From positions 1-64,000 of the forward strand of contig CAZQVN010000014.1 in NCBI GenBank assembly GCA_964596775.1: a stretch of 64,000 bases of DNA. The letters are read 5' to 3'. The notes beneath the pieces are model-generated. The model saw only the letters and a list, made by a program, of their open reading frames with translations, searched no databases and had not been told where the DNA came from. The first letter of the stretch is position 1. Each line of letters opens with the position of its first letter. Origin of the DNA: CAZQVN01 sp964596775. GTDB lineage: Bacteria; Eisenbacteria; RBG-16-71-46; JABDJR01; JAWXBZ01. This document shows, piece by piece, positions 8,809 through 17,604 of the stretch. The position numbers and the translations under genes are program-made.

Positions 8809-9468
8809 TTAGCGACTCCGTGACTTGATGTGACCCCAGGTGGTGTTTTCCACGGGAACGGGCTTGTCCAGAAAGACTTGTCCGTCCACCTGGTGGTAGT
8901 AGCCGGGAGGTGCGTCGATTTCGTTGCCGGTGATGCCGGCGAAGGTCCATCCGTCGCGCTGGTTCAGCGGAATGTTGCCGATCTGCGATCCGCCGGTGGC
9001 CATGTACGTGGCATCGAAGCTGCCGCTCTGCGTGGCGGTGTTGACCACGATCTGGAAGCCCGAGAGGGTTCCGGTCAGGAACAGTGTTCCATCGCTGAAC
9101 GTGCCCGGCGACGCATAGTTTCCGGGTGTTCCCGTTCCCTTGTCGTCCTCGTAGATCGACAGGGTACCGACGGAATAGGTGATGATCTGGTACGTGCCCA
9201 CCGGCGTGTTGCTGGTGACCGTGAGCCCGCTCATCTGGTACGTGTACTCGTTGTTGACCGTGTCCGCCACCAGGGGCACGAAGATGTTCGGAACGAATCC
9301 GACACCGATATAGCCGGATCCGGCTTCGCCGAACGTTGCGGGGTTCGGGTCGGGGCTCTCATAGTCGTAGCCGACATAATCGAAGAGGAGGGTGGGACCG
9401 GATGCCAGCGAAGGAACCGCCAGCAGGGTCATCGAACACAGCAGGACCTTCATTGCCAATCGCTTCAT
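8809..9468 (-). CDS. Small secreted protein, relative of the 7904-8757 protein
   Basis: A 219-aa exported protein of unknown function. The signal peptide covers about residues 1-23 (KVLLCSMTLLAVPSLASG). The mature part is rich in Gly, Thr, Tyr and Asn and looks all-beta. It contains FSDGTLFLTGTLSGF, alignable by eye to VDGTLLLEGNFTQF in the next gene downstream, so the two are probably old tandem duplicates. The end is NTTWGHIKSRSR, a weaker form of the TWxxxKS tail of its neighbours. The ATG at 9468 has GGAGAG upstream. The 52-bp spacer to the following gene suggests co-transcription toward the terminator at 7853-7884. Confidence 0.7.
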   Translation of the reverse strand: MKRLAMKVLLCSMTLLAVPSLASGPTLLFDYVGYDYESPDPNPATFGEAGSGYIGVGFVPNIFVPLVADTVNNEYTYQMSGLTVTSNTPVGTYQIITYSVGTLSIYEDDKGTGTPGNYASPGTFSDGTLFLTGTLSGFQIVVNTATQSGSFDATYMATGGSQIGNIPLNQRDGWTFAGITGNEIDAPPGYYHQVDGQVFLDKPVPVENTTWGHIKSRSR

Positions 9469-9833
9469 GTCGAACTCTCCGTTGTTACGGGGCCAGGATG
9501 TCTGCTTCCATGTCGCTCAGCAAAGGCTGCCCGGACCGGAGAGGGGGGAGAACCGGACGGGTTTGCGGCGCGTTGCTCTGTATTGATACGTAAGAAGATA
9601 GCACTCGGATGGAATCGATCCAAGCTTTCCGCTTCTGTCTTGAACTTTTTCATGAGCACTGCCGTGCCTGCGGCGGGGAAAGGCCGCCCGGCTTCCGCCG
9701 ATCTCCGGTGCCCTCTTCAGCGGTAGCGGCCCGGACAAACAGGTCGACGATTCACCACCCGGGGCCCCGGAAGCCTGTCCGCTCCCGCATTGCTCTCCGT
9801 TTCAAGCTGTTGTCCATGAACAGTTTGTGGCGT
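9469..9833. other. Intergenic region, no gene seen
   Basis: These 365 bp lie between the end of the kinase gene and the start of the secreted-protein gene, both minus strand. They should carry the promoter of the latter. The stretch near 9585-9660 is less GC-rich than its surroundings. I find no coding frame with a credible start, no tRNA and no strong terminator. Confidence 0.4.
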
Positions 9834-12773
9834 TTACTTCGCCGAAGGACCGAGGGTGTCCGCGGCGAGCCGGGTGACCGCCTCGACGTCCATGTTCCGT
9901 CCGTCGGCGATCTCCTTCTCGACCATTTCGGGGGAAAGAGCCTCCTTCAGGCCCTGAAGGAGTGCCTCGCGGGCCCGGACCCCCTCGGGAAGGGCCGGAG
10001 AGGAGATGTCTTCCCGCACCCGGTCGGCCGCTCCGAGAAGCCGCGCGCCCCGCGCCGGTTCGCCGGATCGGTGCGCCCATTCCGCCACTCCCTCGAGAAC
10101 GAAGGCCGTTTCACGCAGGGATCCGGCGCTGCGGGCCAGTTCCAGTCCCTCGAGGTAGGAGTCGCGCGCCGACGTCATGTCGCCGAGACGCATCCGCACC
10201 GTTCCGATGTCCGCCAGCGTCAGCGCCACGTGCCCGAAGTCTCCGGCCTTGCGGAGAAGGGACAGCGCTTCCTGGTAACGGCCGAGGGCTTCCTCGAGAT
10301 TCCCTTCGCACTGGGCGGTGTATCCGAGATTGTGCAGCGACAGGGCCACGCCGCGCTCGGCGCCGAGTTCGCGGTAGACCTGGCACCCCTCCTCGCCGGC
10401 GGAACGGGCGGTCGCGTAGTCGCCCCGGTACTGCGCGATCACACAGAGGCCCGAGAGGGCCCGCGCCACCCCGCGCCGGTCGTTCTGCGCCCTCGAGAGA
10501 TCGAGGCTTTCCTGGACATAGGGGAGCGCCCCTTCGTAATCGCCCTGGTAGAGGACGAGCGCGCCGGCGCGGACGAGCGCCTTGGCCCGCGTCTCCCCCA
10601 TGGGGTCCGCGCCGGGCAACTGCAGCGCCTTTTCCAGCGTGCGCCGCCCCGTGTCCGAGTGGCCGTGCGCCGACCAGAACCGCGACAGCGCCGAGGCCAT
10701 GCGCAAAGCCCCTTCCGCGCCGTCGGGGTGCGCGGTGATGTCGGCGAAGGCCGCGAGCAGATTCGCATGCTCGGCCTCCAGGTCCTTGAGCCAGGTGTCC
10801 TGCCGCGGGCCGGTCAGCTCCCGCTCCGCGGCATAGGCCAGGGCCTGAAAGTACCCGGTGTGGCGGGCGCGGATTTCCGCGGCGTCCGGTCCGTCGGCGA
10901 GCCGTCCGGCGGCGAAGTGGCGCACCGTCTCCAGGTATCGATAGCGGGACTGGTCGGAGTCGCTCCGGTCCACCACGACGAGGGATTTTTCCACGAGACG
11001 GGTCAGGAGGTCGAGAACCTCGAACTCGTCGCCGTCCTCCATGCAGATGGCCGTGGCCGTGCCCATCGTCCAGCCGCCGCTGAAGACCGCGAGGCTGCGC
11101 ATCATCTGCTGCTCGGCTTCCGCGAGATGATCCCAGCTCCACTGGATCGTCGACAGCAGCGTCTGCTGGCGGGGGAGGGCGGACTTGCTGCCCCCGGTGA
11201 GAAGACGGAAGCGGTCGTCGAGTTTCGCGCGGATCTGCTCGACGGAGAGGATCCGCACCCGGGCCGCGGCCAGTTCGATGGCCAGGGGGATGCCGTCGAG
11301 CCGGCGGCAGATCTCCGCGACGGCCGCCGCGTTCTCGTCGTCGAGTTCGAAGCCCGGCCGCACGGCGGCGGCCCGCTCGACGAACAGTCTCGCGGATTCC
11401 GAAGCCCCCACCGAGTCCACCCCGGTTGCGCCGTCCCGGGGCACGCCCAGCGTGGGCACCGCGTGCACCTGCTCGACGGCGATCCCCAGCGGTTCCCGGC
11501 TGGTCGCCAGGATCTTGATGTCCGGTGCGGAGCCGAGGAGCGACGAGGCGAGGTCGCGGCAGGCGTCGACGAGGTGCTCGCAGTTGTCGAGGATCAGCAG
11601 TGCGCGCCGCGCAGCGAGGTGGCGGGCGAGCGAATCGACGACCGGTCGCCCCGGCTCCTCCCGGACCGAGAGTATCCGTGCGAGCGTCGCGGGGAGGTCC
11701 TGCGGGTTGACGATCGGTGCAAAGTCGACGAACCATGCGCCGTCGGAGAACTCCGTCAGCGCTCCCTCGGCCACCCGGAGGGCGAGGCGCGTCTTGCCGC
11801 ACCCTCCGACGCCGGTGAGCGTCAGCAGGCGGTGCTTCGCCAGGAGCCCGGAGCAGGCCGAGAGTTCCCCGTCGCGCCCGATGAAGGCGGGAAGCCCCGA
11901 AGGCAGGTTGTTCGGCGGCGCTTCGGCGGCCTCCCCCTCGCGCAGCGCCGAGGCCCGGCGGATGCCCAGCGCCTCCTCGATCTCGAGCCGCGCGGTGCGG
12001 ATGCTGTCGAGGCGCTCGGCGGGATCCTTGGCCATGCAGCGGCCGATCAGGTCCGCGAAGTTCTCGAATCCCTCCGGAAGCCGCGTAAAATCCGGATCGT
12101 CGAAAAGCACGGAACTCATCACCTGGAGATCCGAATCCCCGGTGAACGCCCGGCCGCCGGTCAGGCATTCGAAGAGCACGCAGCCGAACGCGAAGATGTC
12201 GGTGCGGTGGTCCTGCTCGTCCCCTTCGACCTGTTCCGGGCTCGTGTAACCGGCGGAACCCGCGGCCACATCGATCGCCGCGGCGTCCTTGTCGTCCGAA
12301 CGCCAGGCGAGACCGAAATCCAGCACCTTGACCAGGCCGCGCGGGCCGATCATGACGTTCCCCGGCTTCAGGTCGCGATGGATCACGCCGCGTTCGTGGG
12401 CGGCTTCGAGGGCTTCCGCCACCTGGGCGCAGACGAGAAGCCCCTTCTGGGGCGTCATGGATCCGCCGTCGATCAGGTCGGCCACGGTTTCGCCCTGGAC
12501 CTTTTCCATGACGAGGACCAGCGATCCGTCCTCGGTCTGCTCGAAACCGTAGATCGTGGCGATGTTCGGGTGATTCAGCGCGGCGAGCGCCAGCGCTTCG
12601 CGCCGGAACAGGCCGAGGCGGTCGCTGTCCGCGGCCAGCGCGGGCGGCAGCATCTTGAGAGCCACTTCACGGTCGAGCCGGGAGTCGCGGGCGAGATAGA
12701 CTTCTCCCATCCCGCCCGCGCCGAGCCGACCCAGAATCGTGAACGGGCCGATCCGGGTTCCGGGTTCCGTCAT
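9834..12773 (-). CDS. Ser/Thr protein kinase fused to an NB-ARC-like ATPase and TPR repeats
   Basis: A 979-aa signalling protein, probably cytoplasmic. The N-terminal kinase (about 10-275) has the Gly loop GAGGMGEV, Lys40 (EVALK), Glu59, the catalytic loop HRDLKPGNV (Asp134), DFG at 152-154 and SPE at 178-180, so it should be active. A second ATPase module follows, with Walker A GVGGCGKT at 321-328 and Walker B ALLILDN near 391-397, as in AfsR/LuxR-type STAND regulators. The C-terminal third is built of tetratricopeptide repeats (about 620-940) rich in Ala, Leu and Gly. No DNA-binding domain or membrane segment is evident. The fusion suggests phosphorylation output gated by an oligomerising ATPase and TPR ligand binding; targets are unknown. 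Confidence 0.9.
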   Translation of the reverse strand: MTEPGTRIGPFTILGRLGAGGMGEVYLARDSRLDREVALKMLPPALAADSDRLGLFRREALALAALNHPNIATIYGFEQTEDGSLVLVMEKVQGETVADLIDGGSMTPQKGLLVCAQVAEALEAAHERGVIHRDLKPGNVMIGPRGLVKVLDFGLAWRSDDKDAAAIDVAAGSAGYTSPEQVEGDEQDHRTDIFAFGCVLFECLTGGRAFTGDSDLQVMSSVLFDDPDFTRLPEGFENFADLIGRCMAKDPAERLDSIRTARLEIEEALGIRRASALREGEAAEAPPNNLPSGLPAFIGRDGELSACSGLLAKHRLLTLTGVGGCGKTRLALRVAEGALTEFSDGAWFVDFAPIVNPQDLPATLARILSVREEPGRPVVDSLARHLAARRALLILDNCEHLVDACRDLASSLLGSAPDIKILATSREPLGIAVEQVHAVPTLGVPRDGATGVDSVGASESARLFVERAAAVRPGFELDDENAAAVAEICRRLDGIPLAIELAAARVRILSVEQIRAKLDDRFRLLTGGSKSALPRQQTLLSTIQWSWDHLAEAEQQMMRSLAVFSGGWTMGTATAICMEDGDEFEVLDLLTRLVEKSLVVVDRSDSDQSRYRYLETVRHFAAGRLADGPDAAEIRARHTGYFQALAYAAERELTGPRQDTWLKDLEAEHANLLAAFADITAHPDGAEGALRMASALSRFWSAHGHSDTGRRTLEKALQLPGADPMGETRAKALVRAGALVLYQGDYEGALPYVQESLDLSRAQNDRRGVARALSGLCVIAQYRGDYATARSAGEEGCQVYRELGAERGVALSLHNLGYTAQCEGNLEEALGRYQEALSLLRKAGDFGHVALTLADIGTVRMRLGDMTSARDSYLEGLELARSAGSLRETAFVLEGVAEWAHRSGEPARGARLLGAADRVREDISSPALPEGVRAREALLQGLKEALSPEMVEKEIADGRNMDVEAVTRLAADTLGPSAK

Positions 12774-12820
12774 GTGTCCGTCATCGCGGGTTTTCCGGCG
12801 GGAAGAGCGTCAAGTGCCGT

Positions 12821-12844
12821 GAGCCCACGCCGGAGGTGGGGCTC
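12821..12844 (-). terminator. Weak hairpin between the GT39-like and kinase genes
   Basis: gagcccac (12821-12828) pairs with gtggggctc (12836-12844), leaving one bulged G. It lies 34 bases past the stop of the GT39-like gene on the minus strand. There is no U-tract, so termination is only possible, not shown. Confidence 0.3.
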
Positions 12845-12877
12845 AAGAGGTCGGGCGTGTCTCGAACGCCGGGCCAA

Positions 12878-14644
12878 CTATGGCCTCCCGGAACGTTGAA
12901 AATCAAGCCTGACGGGAGCCCCGTCCTCCGGCGAGGCCGGGAGATGAAGCAGAACCGCGCGATTCGGTGGGGCGCCGTAGCGACCATGGAGTTCGAAGCT
13001 CCCTCGTGGAGACTCGAGAAGAGCCCGGTGTCCGGGTCGCTCGTTGACGAGATTCCTCTCGTCAACGACAAGCCACGCGCCTCCCCGCGCCCGGGTTTCC
13101 ATCTCCAGGGAGTCCGGAGAGCAGGGGGGCATGGCGCGGATCGGCAGGGATGCGTAGTAGGCGGCGATCGGCTTGCGGGCCACCACACCCGGCCCGTCGA
13201 GGAGGCGGTGCACCAGTGCGTCCCCGGCGGAGGCCCGAGGCGGGCCCTTGTCGAACCCTTCGGAGGCCAGGGCGCGGCCCGCCTCCTTCAGTTCCGGTGC
13301 GTAGCCCTCCCGGCGGATCTGGCCCGAGACAAGCCAGGGAGCCGGAAGAAGCAGAAGCCCGAGCAGTGCCGTGGCGGAGAGCCTGCGGCGTGAGGACGCG
13401 AACGGTCCGCCCCCGCCGGCGACCGCCGCCAGTCCCGCCGCGGCCTCGATGAGCAGCAACGGAAGGAACGCCGCAAGGAAACGACGGTAGACGAAGACGC
13501 AGGCGTACATGGCCACGAACGCGCCCCAGGTGAGCAGCCAGGCCCCTTCGTGCCGGGTGAGCCGCCGGGCGCGCGTCGCGATGCCGTACAGCGCGAGCAG
13601 CACGAACGGCCAGTAGGCGAGGGACAACAGCGCCCCCGCGGAGGACGGAAGTTCCGTGATCATGTGCGTGACGACCACGCCGGGGTTCGCGAGCGCGAAA
13701 TCGGCGAAGCGGAAAACCGGAACGGCTTCGCCGCCGGGAAGATTGTTGTACTCCGAAAGGGAGGGCTCGAAGGAGGGAACGCCCGGGTGACCCGCGTAGG
13801 CGAGCGCCGCGTTGTACCAGCTCTTGGCCGGGTTCAGGAACGAGTTGGCATCGATCCGTCCGGCCGTGATCTGCACGTAGAGGGCGGCGGTCAGGAGCAG
13901 GGCCGCCGTGTAGCCCGCCGCGGAAGCGACCCGGCGGCGGTGCGGACCCGCATCGAACACCAGGAACGCCAATGCCCCTGTTGCGGCCAGGACGATCCCT
14001 TCCGGCCGGGTGGCGGCGGCGCAACCGGCGAACACCGCGGCGGCGAGAATCCGCGCCGGCCGGAAACGGACGGTCGGCGCCAGCGGAAGCGCGGCGAGCG
14101 AGCCCGCGACGAGGACTGCAAACGGCATTTCCGTCAGCGCCTGGGCCGAGTAGAAGATCAGCCGGGGATGAAAGGTCACCAGGGTCGCCGCCACGAGCCC
14201 GGTGGCCGTGCCCGACACCCGGCGCCCGAGGAGGAACACCGGGAGGGCGAGCAGCGCGCCGAGCAGGACACCGACGGCCCGGGCCGACCGTTCCACGACT
14301 TCGGGGTCGGCCAGTCTTTCCGGTGACGCCCCGGGGTGGAGGGTGCGGGTCGCCAGGACGGTCAGCGCGGGAAAGAACCCGGGCCAGACGGGGTGCGCCA
14401 GGCCTCCGCCGGCTTCGGGTGAGTATCTGGCGGTGGCCGCGCCGGCGCGGTCCGCCGCGGCCGGACGTTGCGACCCGCTCGAGGCGGCCAGGGCGATCTG
14501 CGCCAGGCGCCCGTAGAACGCGCCGTCCGCCTCGATGGACGGAATCGATCGGGCGGTCAGCCATCGGGCGCCTCCTCCGGTGAGGACGAGTGCGGTCAGG
14601 ATGAGGATCACAAATCGGGCTTGCAATCGGTCGGGCGACTTCAT
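12878..14644 (-). CDS. Polytopic membrane glycosyltransferase, GT39/ArnT-like
   Basis: A 588-aa integral membrane protein with about ten hydrophobic segments. It probably transfers a sugar from a polyprenyl-phosphate carrier on the outer face of the inner membrane. The N-terminal loop holds EADGAFYGRLAQ, in the place of the acidic catalytic motif of PMT/ArnT-type (GT-C fold) enzymes. GRRVSGTATGLVAATLVTFHP and SAQALTEMPF are typical of the following helices, and AAATRPEG is a common GT39-family loop. A soluble domain forms the last 130 residues. The start ATG at 14644 has GGAGAG upstream. Acceptor and donor cannot be read from sequence, and no glycan genes are adjacent. Confidence 0.78.
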   Translation of the reverse strand: MKSPDRLQARFVILILTALVLTGGGARWLTARSIPSIEADGAFYGRLAQIALAASSGSQRPAAADRAGAATARYSPEAGGGLAHPVWPGFFPALTVLATRTLHPGASPERLADPEVVERSARAVGVLLGALLALPVFLLGRRVSGTATGLVAATLVTFHPRLIFYSAQALTEMPFAVLVAGSLAALPLAPTVRFRPARILAAAVFAGCAAATRPEGIVLAATGALAFLVFDAGPHRRRVASAAGYTAALLLTAALYVQITAGRIDANSFLNPAKSWYNAALAYAGHPGVPSFEPSLSEYNNLPGGEAVPVFRFADFALANPGVVVTHMITELPSSAGALLSLAYWPFVLLALYGIATRARRLTRHEGAWLLTWGAFVAMYACVFVYRRFLAAFLPLLLIEAAAGLAAVAGGGGPFASSRRRLSATALLGLLLLPAPWLVSGQIRREGYAPELKEAGRALASEGFDKGPPRASAGDALVHRLLDGPGVVARKPIAAYYASLPIRAMPPCSPDSLEMETRARGGAWLVVDERNLVNERPGHRALLESPRGSFELHGRYGAPPNRAVLLHLPASPEDGAPVRLDFQRSGRP

Positions 14645-14668
14645 AAACTCTCCGGCCTGTCATTGGAT

Positions 14669-14745
<77 letters not shown>

Positions 14746-14853
14746 TTTTTATCCCGCCTCAAACCCCTCCGCGTTGCACGGCCCCATCCGGCCGTCTACA
14801 ATACACCGAATACGAACCCTCGAACTGATTCTCTTTACAGGAGATGCCACGCC

Positions 14854-15606
14854 ATGAAGACGATGATCCGGTTTTCGAGCGCTGTCGTCCTTGCCGCCGT
14901 CCTGGTGGCGGCGGCCGCGCCGGCCGCGCTCTGCGGCAAGAAGGACAAGGTTGCCGTCACGGTTCACGAATCGTTCCACGACCGGACGCTGGAGCGGATC
15001 GGCATTCTGACGATCATCACGCCCACGGTCCAGGTCCAGGACGACCGGATCGAGATGATGGCGGACATGGCCTCCGGGGCCATCCAGGACCAGGGGGAGT
15101 TCTACCTGCTGTTCGTCAACGATCTGAAGGCGGCGGCCGAGCGGGCCGGGGAAAAGGAGGCGTACGACACGATGATCCGGGTCTGGAACGCACGCCGGCT
15201 GCTGGATCCTCCCTCGCTGAAGAAGATCCAGGCCGCCACCTCGGTGGACGCGCTGATCGCCGTTGAGGTGACCCACTTCGAGCAGAAGAAGCTGGAGGCG
15301 GGCCAGGAGGGATATGCCACGACCACGGTCGGCCTCAAGATCCAGATGTTCGACGCCCGCGACCTGACCCCGCTCTGGGAGGCTTCCGAAATCAAGGTGT
15401 CCAAGTCGCCACCTTATATTCCGAGCGCCCAGGTCACCCAGGACGCCAGCGGCGGGGCCCGGCAGACCGCCAAGGGGCTTCCGGAGCCGCCTCAGTATGA
15501 TGTTGTGGCCCAGGAGGTTGTGGACAGCGTGATCGGTACCTTTCCGAAGGAGAAGGACAAGGGGAAGAAGAAAAAGGCGAAGAAAGACGACGAGGAGTCG
15601 AAATAG
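14854..15606 (+). CDS. Exported protein of unknown function with a Lys-rich tail
   Basis: A 250-aa protein with a clear signal peptide (about 1-24, AVVLAAVLVAAAAPAALCG). No lipobox is convincing, although a Cys at residue 24 follows ALC. The mature region is alpha/beta and contains a block VGLKIQMFDARDLTPLWEAS, preceded by DALIAVEVTHFEQ. This order recalls periplasmic CsgG/GNA1162-like lipoproteins, but the resemblance is faint. The C-terminus is a charged tail (KEKDKGKKKKAKKDDEESK). The ATG at 14854 has CAGGAG 10 bases upstream. The gene lies between tRNA-Arg and tadA and may be co-transcribed with tadA, 75 bp downstream. Confidence 0.65.
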   Translation: MKTMIRFSSAVVLAAVLVAAAAPAALCGKKDKVAVTVHESFHDRTLERIGILTIITPTVQVQDDRIEMMADMASGAIQDQGEFYLLFVNDLKAAAERAGEKEAYDTMIRVWNARRLLDPPSLKKIQAATSVDALIAVEVTHFEQKKLEAGQEGYATTTVGLKIQMFDARDLTPLWEASEIKVSKSPPYIPSAQVTQDASGGARQTAKGLPEPPQYDVVAQEVVDSVIGTFPKEKDKGKKKKAKKDDEESK

Positions 15607-15681
15607 GAGAAAAACACCCGGGGAGCGGACGCGTGACCGATCGCCCCGGACGGCCCGAACTCGATGAGGAAGCGAATCCCG

Positions 15682-16152
15682 ATGTTTGAACACGACGAGA
15701 GATGGATGCAGGAAGCGCTGTCCGAGGCGGAACGGGCCATGGAGGCCAACGAGGTGCCGGTCGGCGCCGTGATCGTGCACGACGGGCGGATCGTCGGCCG
15801 GGGTCACAACCAGGTCGAGGGGCTGCAGGATCCCACGGCCCACGCCGAGATCCTCGCGATCACCGCCGCCGCGAATACCCTCAAGTCGTGGCGGCTGGAC
15901 GGCTGCACGATCTACGTCACGCTGGAGCCGTGCCCGATGTGCATCGGCGCGCTGATGAACGCCCGGGTGGCCCGGCTCGTCTTCGCCACGCACGACCCGA
16001 AGAAGGGGGCGGTCGGCTCCGTCGTCGACCTGTCCGAGGAAGAGCAGTTGAACCACCACCTCGAGGTGGATTCCGGAACGCTCCGCACGGAGTCGTCCCG
16101 GATGCTCAAGGCGTTCTTCGAAAAGCTCCGGAAGAAGAGCAGCCGGACCTGA
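15682..16152 (+). CDS. tadA: tRNA-specific adenosine(34) deaminase TadA
   Basis: A 156-aa zinc deaminase that converts A34 of tRNA-Arg(ACG) to inosine in the cytoplasm. The zinc and proton-shuttle motif HAE is at residues 54-56. The second zinc motif PCPMC supplies Cys84 and Cys87. The family signature EVPVGAVIV lies at 24-32 and NARVARLVFA follows the PCPMC motif. An ATG 18 bases further upstream is in frame but has no ribosome site; the ATG at 15682 is preceded by GAGGAAG with about 10-base spacing and aligns with the family start. The substrate tRNA gene is at 14669-14745, which supports the specific assignment over a general cytidine deaminase. Confidence 0.95.
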   Translation: MFEHDERWMQEALSEAERAMEANEVPVGAVIVHDGRIVGRGHNQVEGLQDPTAHAEILAITAAANTLKSWRLDGCTIYVTLEPCPMCIGALMNARVARLVFATHDPKKGAVGSVVDLSEEEQLNHHLEVDSGTLRTESSRMLKAFFEKLRKKSSRT

Positions 16153-16246
16153 TCGCGGCGCCGCACCGCTGGGATCGCCGGATCCCCCCGAGCCGGTAAG
16201 GACAGATCGGCACCTGCGGATCGCCCGGGCTCCCCCGCGTCGCCGC

Positions 16247-17182
16247 CTACTCGAACTCCACCGTTTCGCGCCGCTTCCGGTTGACCCGGAGCGAGAGCAC
16301 ATCCGGCCGGGAGTAGTGACCGGTCGGATCGAAGTTGTGCCGTTCCCGCGGCACGAGCGCAAGGTCCAGCTCGGCGTAGACGATCTCCTCGTCACCGTTG
16401 TCGTTTCCCTCGGCGATCGTTTCCCCGGTCGGGGACACCACGCGGCTCCCGCCGGTCGTGAACAGGTCGCCGGTGGCCAGCAGCGCGTCGCGGAGCGGAA
16501 ACGATTTCGGGATGTCCTTCGCCCGGAGGACTCCGGACGCCGCGAGAACGAACACCCGCCCCTCCCGCGCGATGAACCGCGCGATGTCGGCCGTCAGCGC
16601 GGCGCGCCCCGGCCAGGCGGACACGTGCACTTCCTCCCCCTGGGCGTAGAGAGCCGTGCGCGCGAGCGGCATCCAGTTTTCCCAGCAGTTCAGCCCGCCG
16701 ATCTTCGTCCCCGCGAAGTCGTGGACATCGAGGCCACAGCCGTCGCCGGTTCCCCAGACGAGCCGTTCCTCGTACGTCGGCATCAGTTTCCGGTGGAGGC
16801 TCACGAGTCCCTTGTCCGGGTGGATCGCGGCCAGTGACGCGTACACCGTGCCGCGCCCCGATCCCGTGCCCCGCTCGGCCACGCCCAGCCAGACCATGAC
16901 GCCGAGCGTCCGGGCGCGGGCGGCGATCGCCGCCAGTTCCGGGCCGTCGCGTTCCACGGAACCCTGGAGATACGCGGCATAGGCCTCCTTCTGGTCCGCC
17001 GCGTCGAAGCGGGCGCCGTCGGTGGCCGACACCCAGACCGGGTAGCCGGGGAGGAACGTTTCGGGAAACGCCGCGAGCTCCGCGCCGTTCCCGGCGGCCT
17101 CGTCGAGGAGCGACAGGATCTTGTCCACGGTGGCTTCGGGGTCGAGGAACACCGGTGCCGCCTGGGCCAGGGCCACTTTCAT
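16247..17182 (-). CDS. Nitrilase-superfamily carbon-nitrogen hydrolase (aliphatic nitrilase-like)
   Basis: A 311-aa cytoplasmic hydrolase of the CN-hydrolase fold. The catalytic triad is Glu41 (FPETFLPGYP), Lys132 (HRKLMPTYEER) and Cys166 (GGLNCWENWMPLAR). The sequence around Cys and the PTYEERLVWGTGDG stretch are those of true nitrilases (branch 1) rather than amidases or carbamoylases, so hydrolysis of an organic nitrile to the acid and ammonia is likely. AGGAG lies 8 bases before the ATG. The start overlaps the stop of the upstream thioesterase gene by four bases (ATGA), so the two are translationally coupled as the end of a long minus-strand operon. Confidence 0.9.
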   Translation of the reverse strand: MKVALAQAAPVFLDPEATVDKILSLLDEAAGNGAELAAFPETFLPGYPVWVSATDGARFDAADQKEAYAAYLQGSVERDGPELAAIAARARTLGVMVWLGVAERGTGSGRGTVYASLAAIHPDKGLVSLHRKLMPTYEERLVWGTGDGCGLDVHDFAGTKIGGLNCWENWMPLARTALYAQGEEVHVSAWPGRAALTADIARFIAREGRVFVLAASGVLRAKDIPKSFPLRDALLATGDLFTTGGSRVVSPTGETIAEGNDNGDEEIVYAELDLALVPRERHNFDPTGHYSRPDVLSLRVNRKRRETVEFE

Positions 17183-17604
17183 GCTTCGACTCCTTCGTGC
17201 AGGTAGGCGGCGAGCGCTTCGTGCATCGCGGGGGGCAGGGCGGTCGGTTTCATCGCTTTCGCGTCCACGCAGACGTGGCGGCAGAACAGCGTGGAGCGGT
17301 GAACGCCGTCCGCCCCGTGGAACTCCACCCGGACCGTGTACGACGTTTTCTTCAGGCCGGTCAGGAACAGGCGGGCGGTGATCGTCTCGCCGTGGCGCAG
17401 CGGCCGGAAATAGCGCGCGCCGCTTTCCACGACCGGGATGATGATCGCGCCGGCGTCGATGGCCGCGGGGATGCCGTGGCCGATCGCCTCGAGGAAGGAC
17501 TCGTACACGTCATGCATCAGGACATAGTACCGGGCAAAGAAGACGATGCCGGCGGCGTCCACGTCGTGGATCCGGATTCGGACCGGTTCCTCGAACGTCT
17601 TCAT
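17179..17604 (-). CDS. YbgC/4-hydroxybenzoyl-CoA-type hotdog thioesterase
   Basis: A 141-aa single hotdog domain predicted to hydrolyse acyl-CoA thioesters. The family motif is near the N-terminus: RIHDVDAAGIVFFARYYVLMHD, where Asp14 and the following residues occupy the catalytic position of 4-hydroxybenzoyl-CoA thioesterases (usually DxDxxGVVYYxxY). HGETITARLFLTGLKKTSY forms the central helix-strand region. The ATG at 17604 overlaps the stop of the upstream TerB-like gene (ATGA), and its own stop overlaps the nitrilase start. Physiological substrate unknown; there is no tol-pal cluster here, the usual partner of ybgC. Confidence 0.88.
   Translation of the reverse strand: MKTFEEPVRIRIHDVDAAGIVFFARYYVLMHDVYESFLEAIGHGIPAAIDAGAIIIPVVESGARYFRPLRHGETITARLFLTGLKKTSYTVRVEFHGADGVHRSTLFCRHVCVDAKAMKPTALPPAMHEALAAYLHEGVEA

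Noticed and set aside
9609..12899. 1096-codon plus-strand open frame across the kinase gene
   Set aside because: Antisense shadow; composition is Arg/Gly/His-rich and without motifs, and the minus strand has complete kinase motifs.
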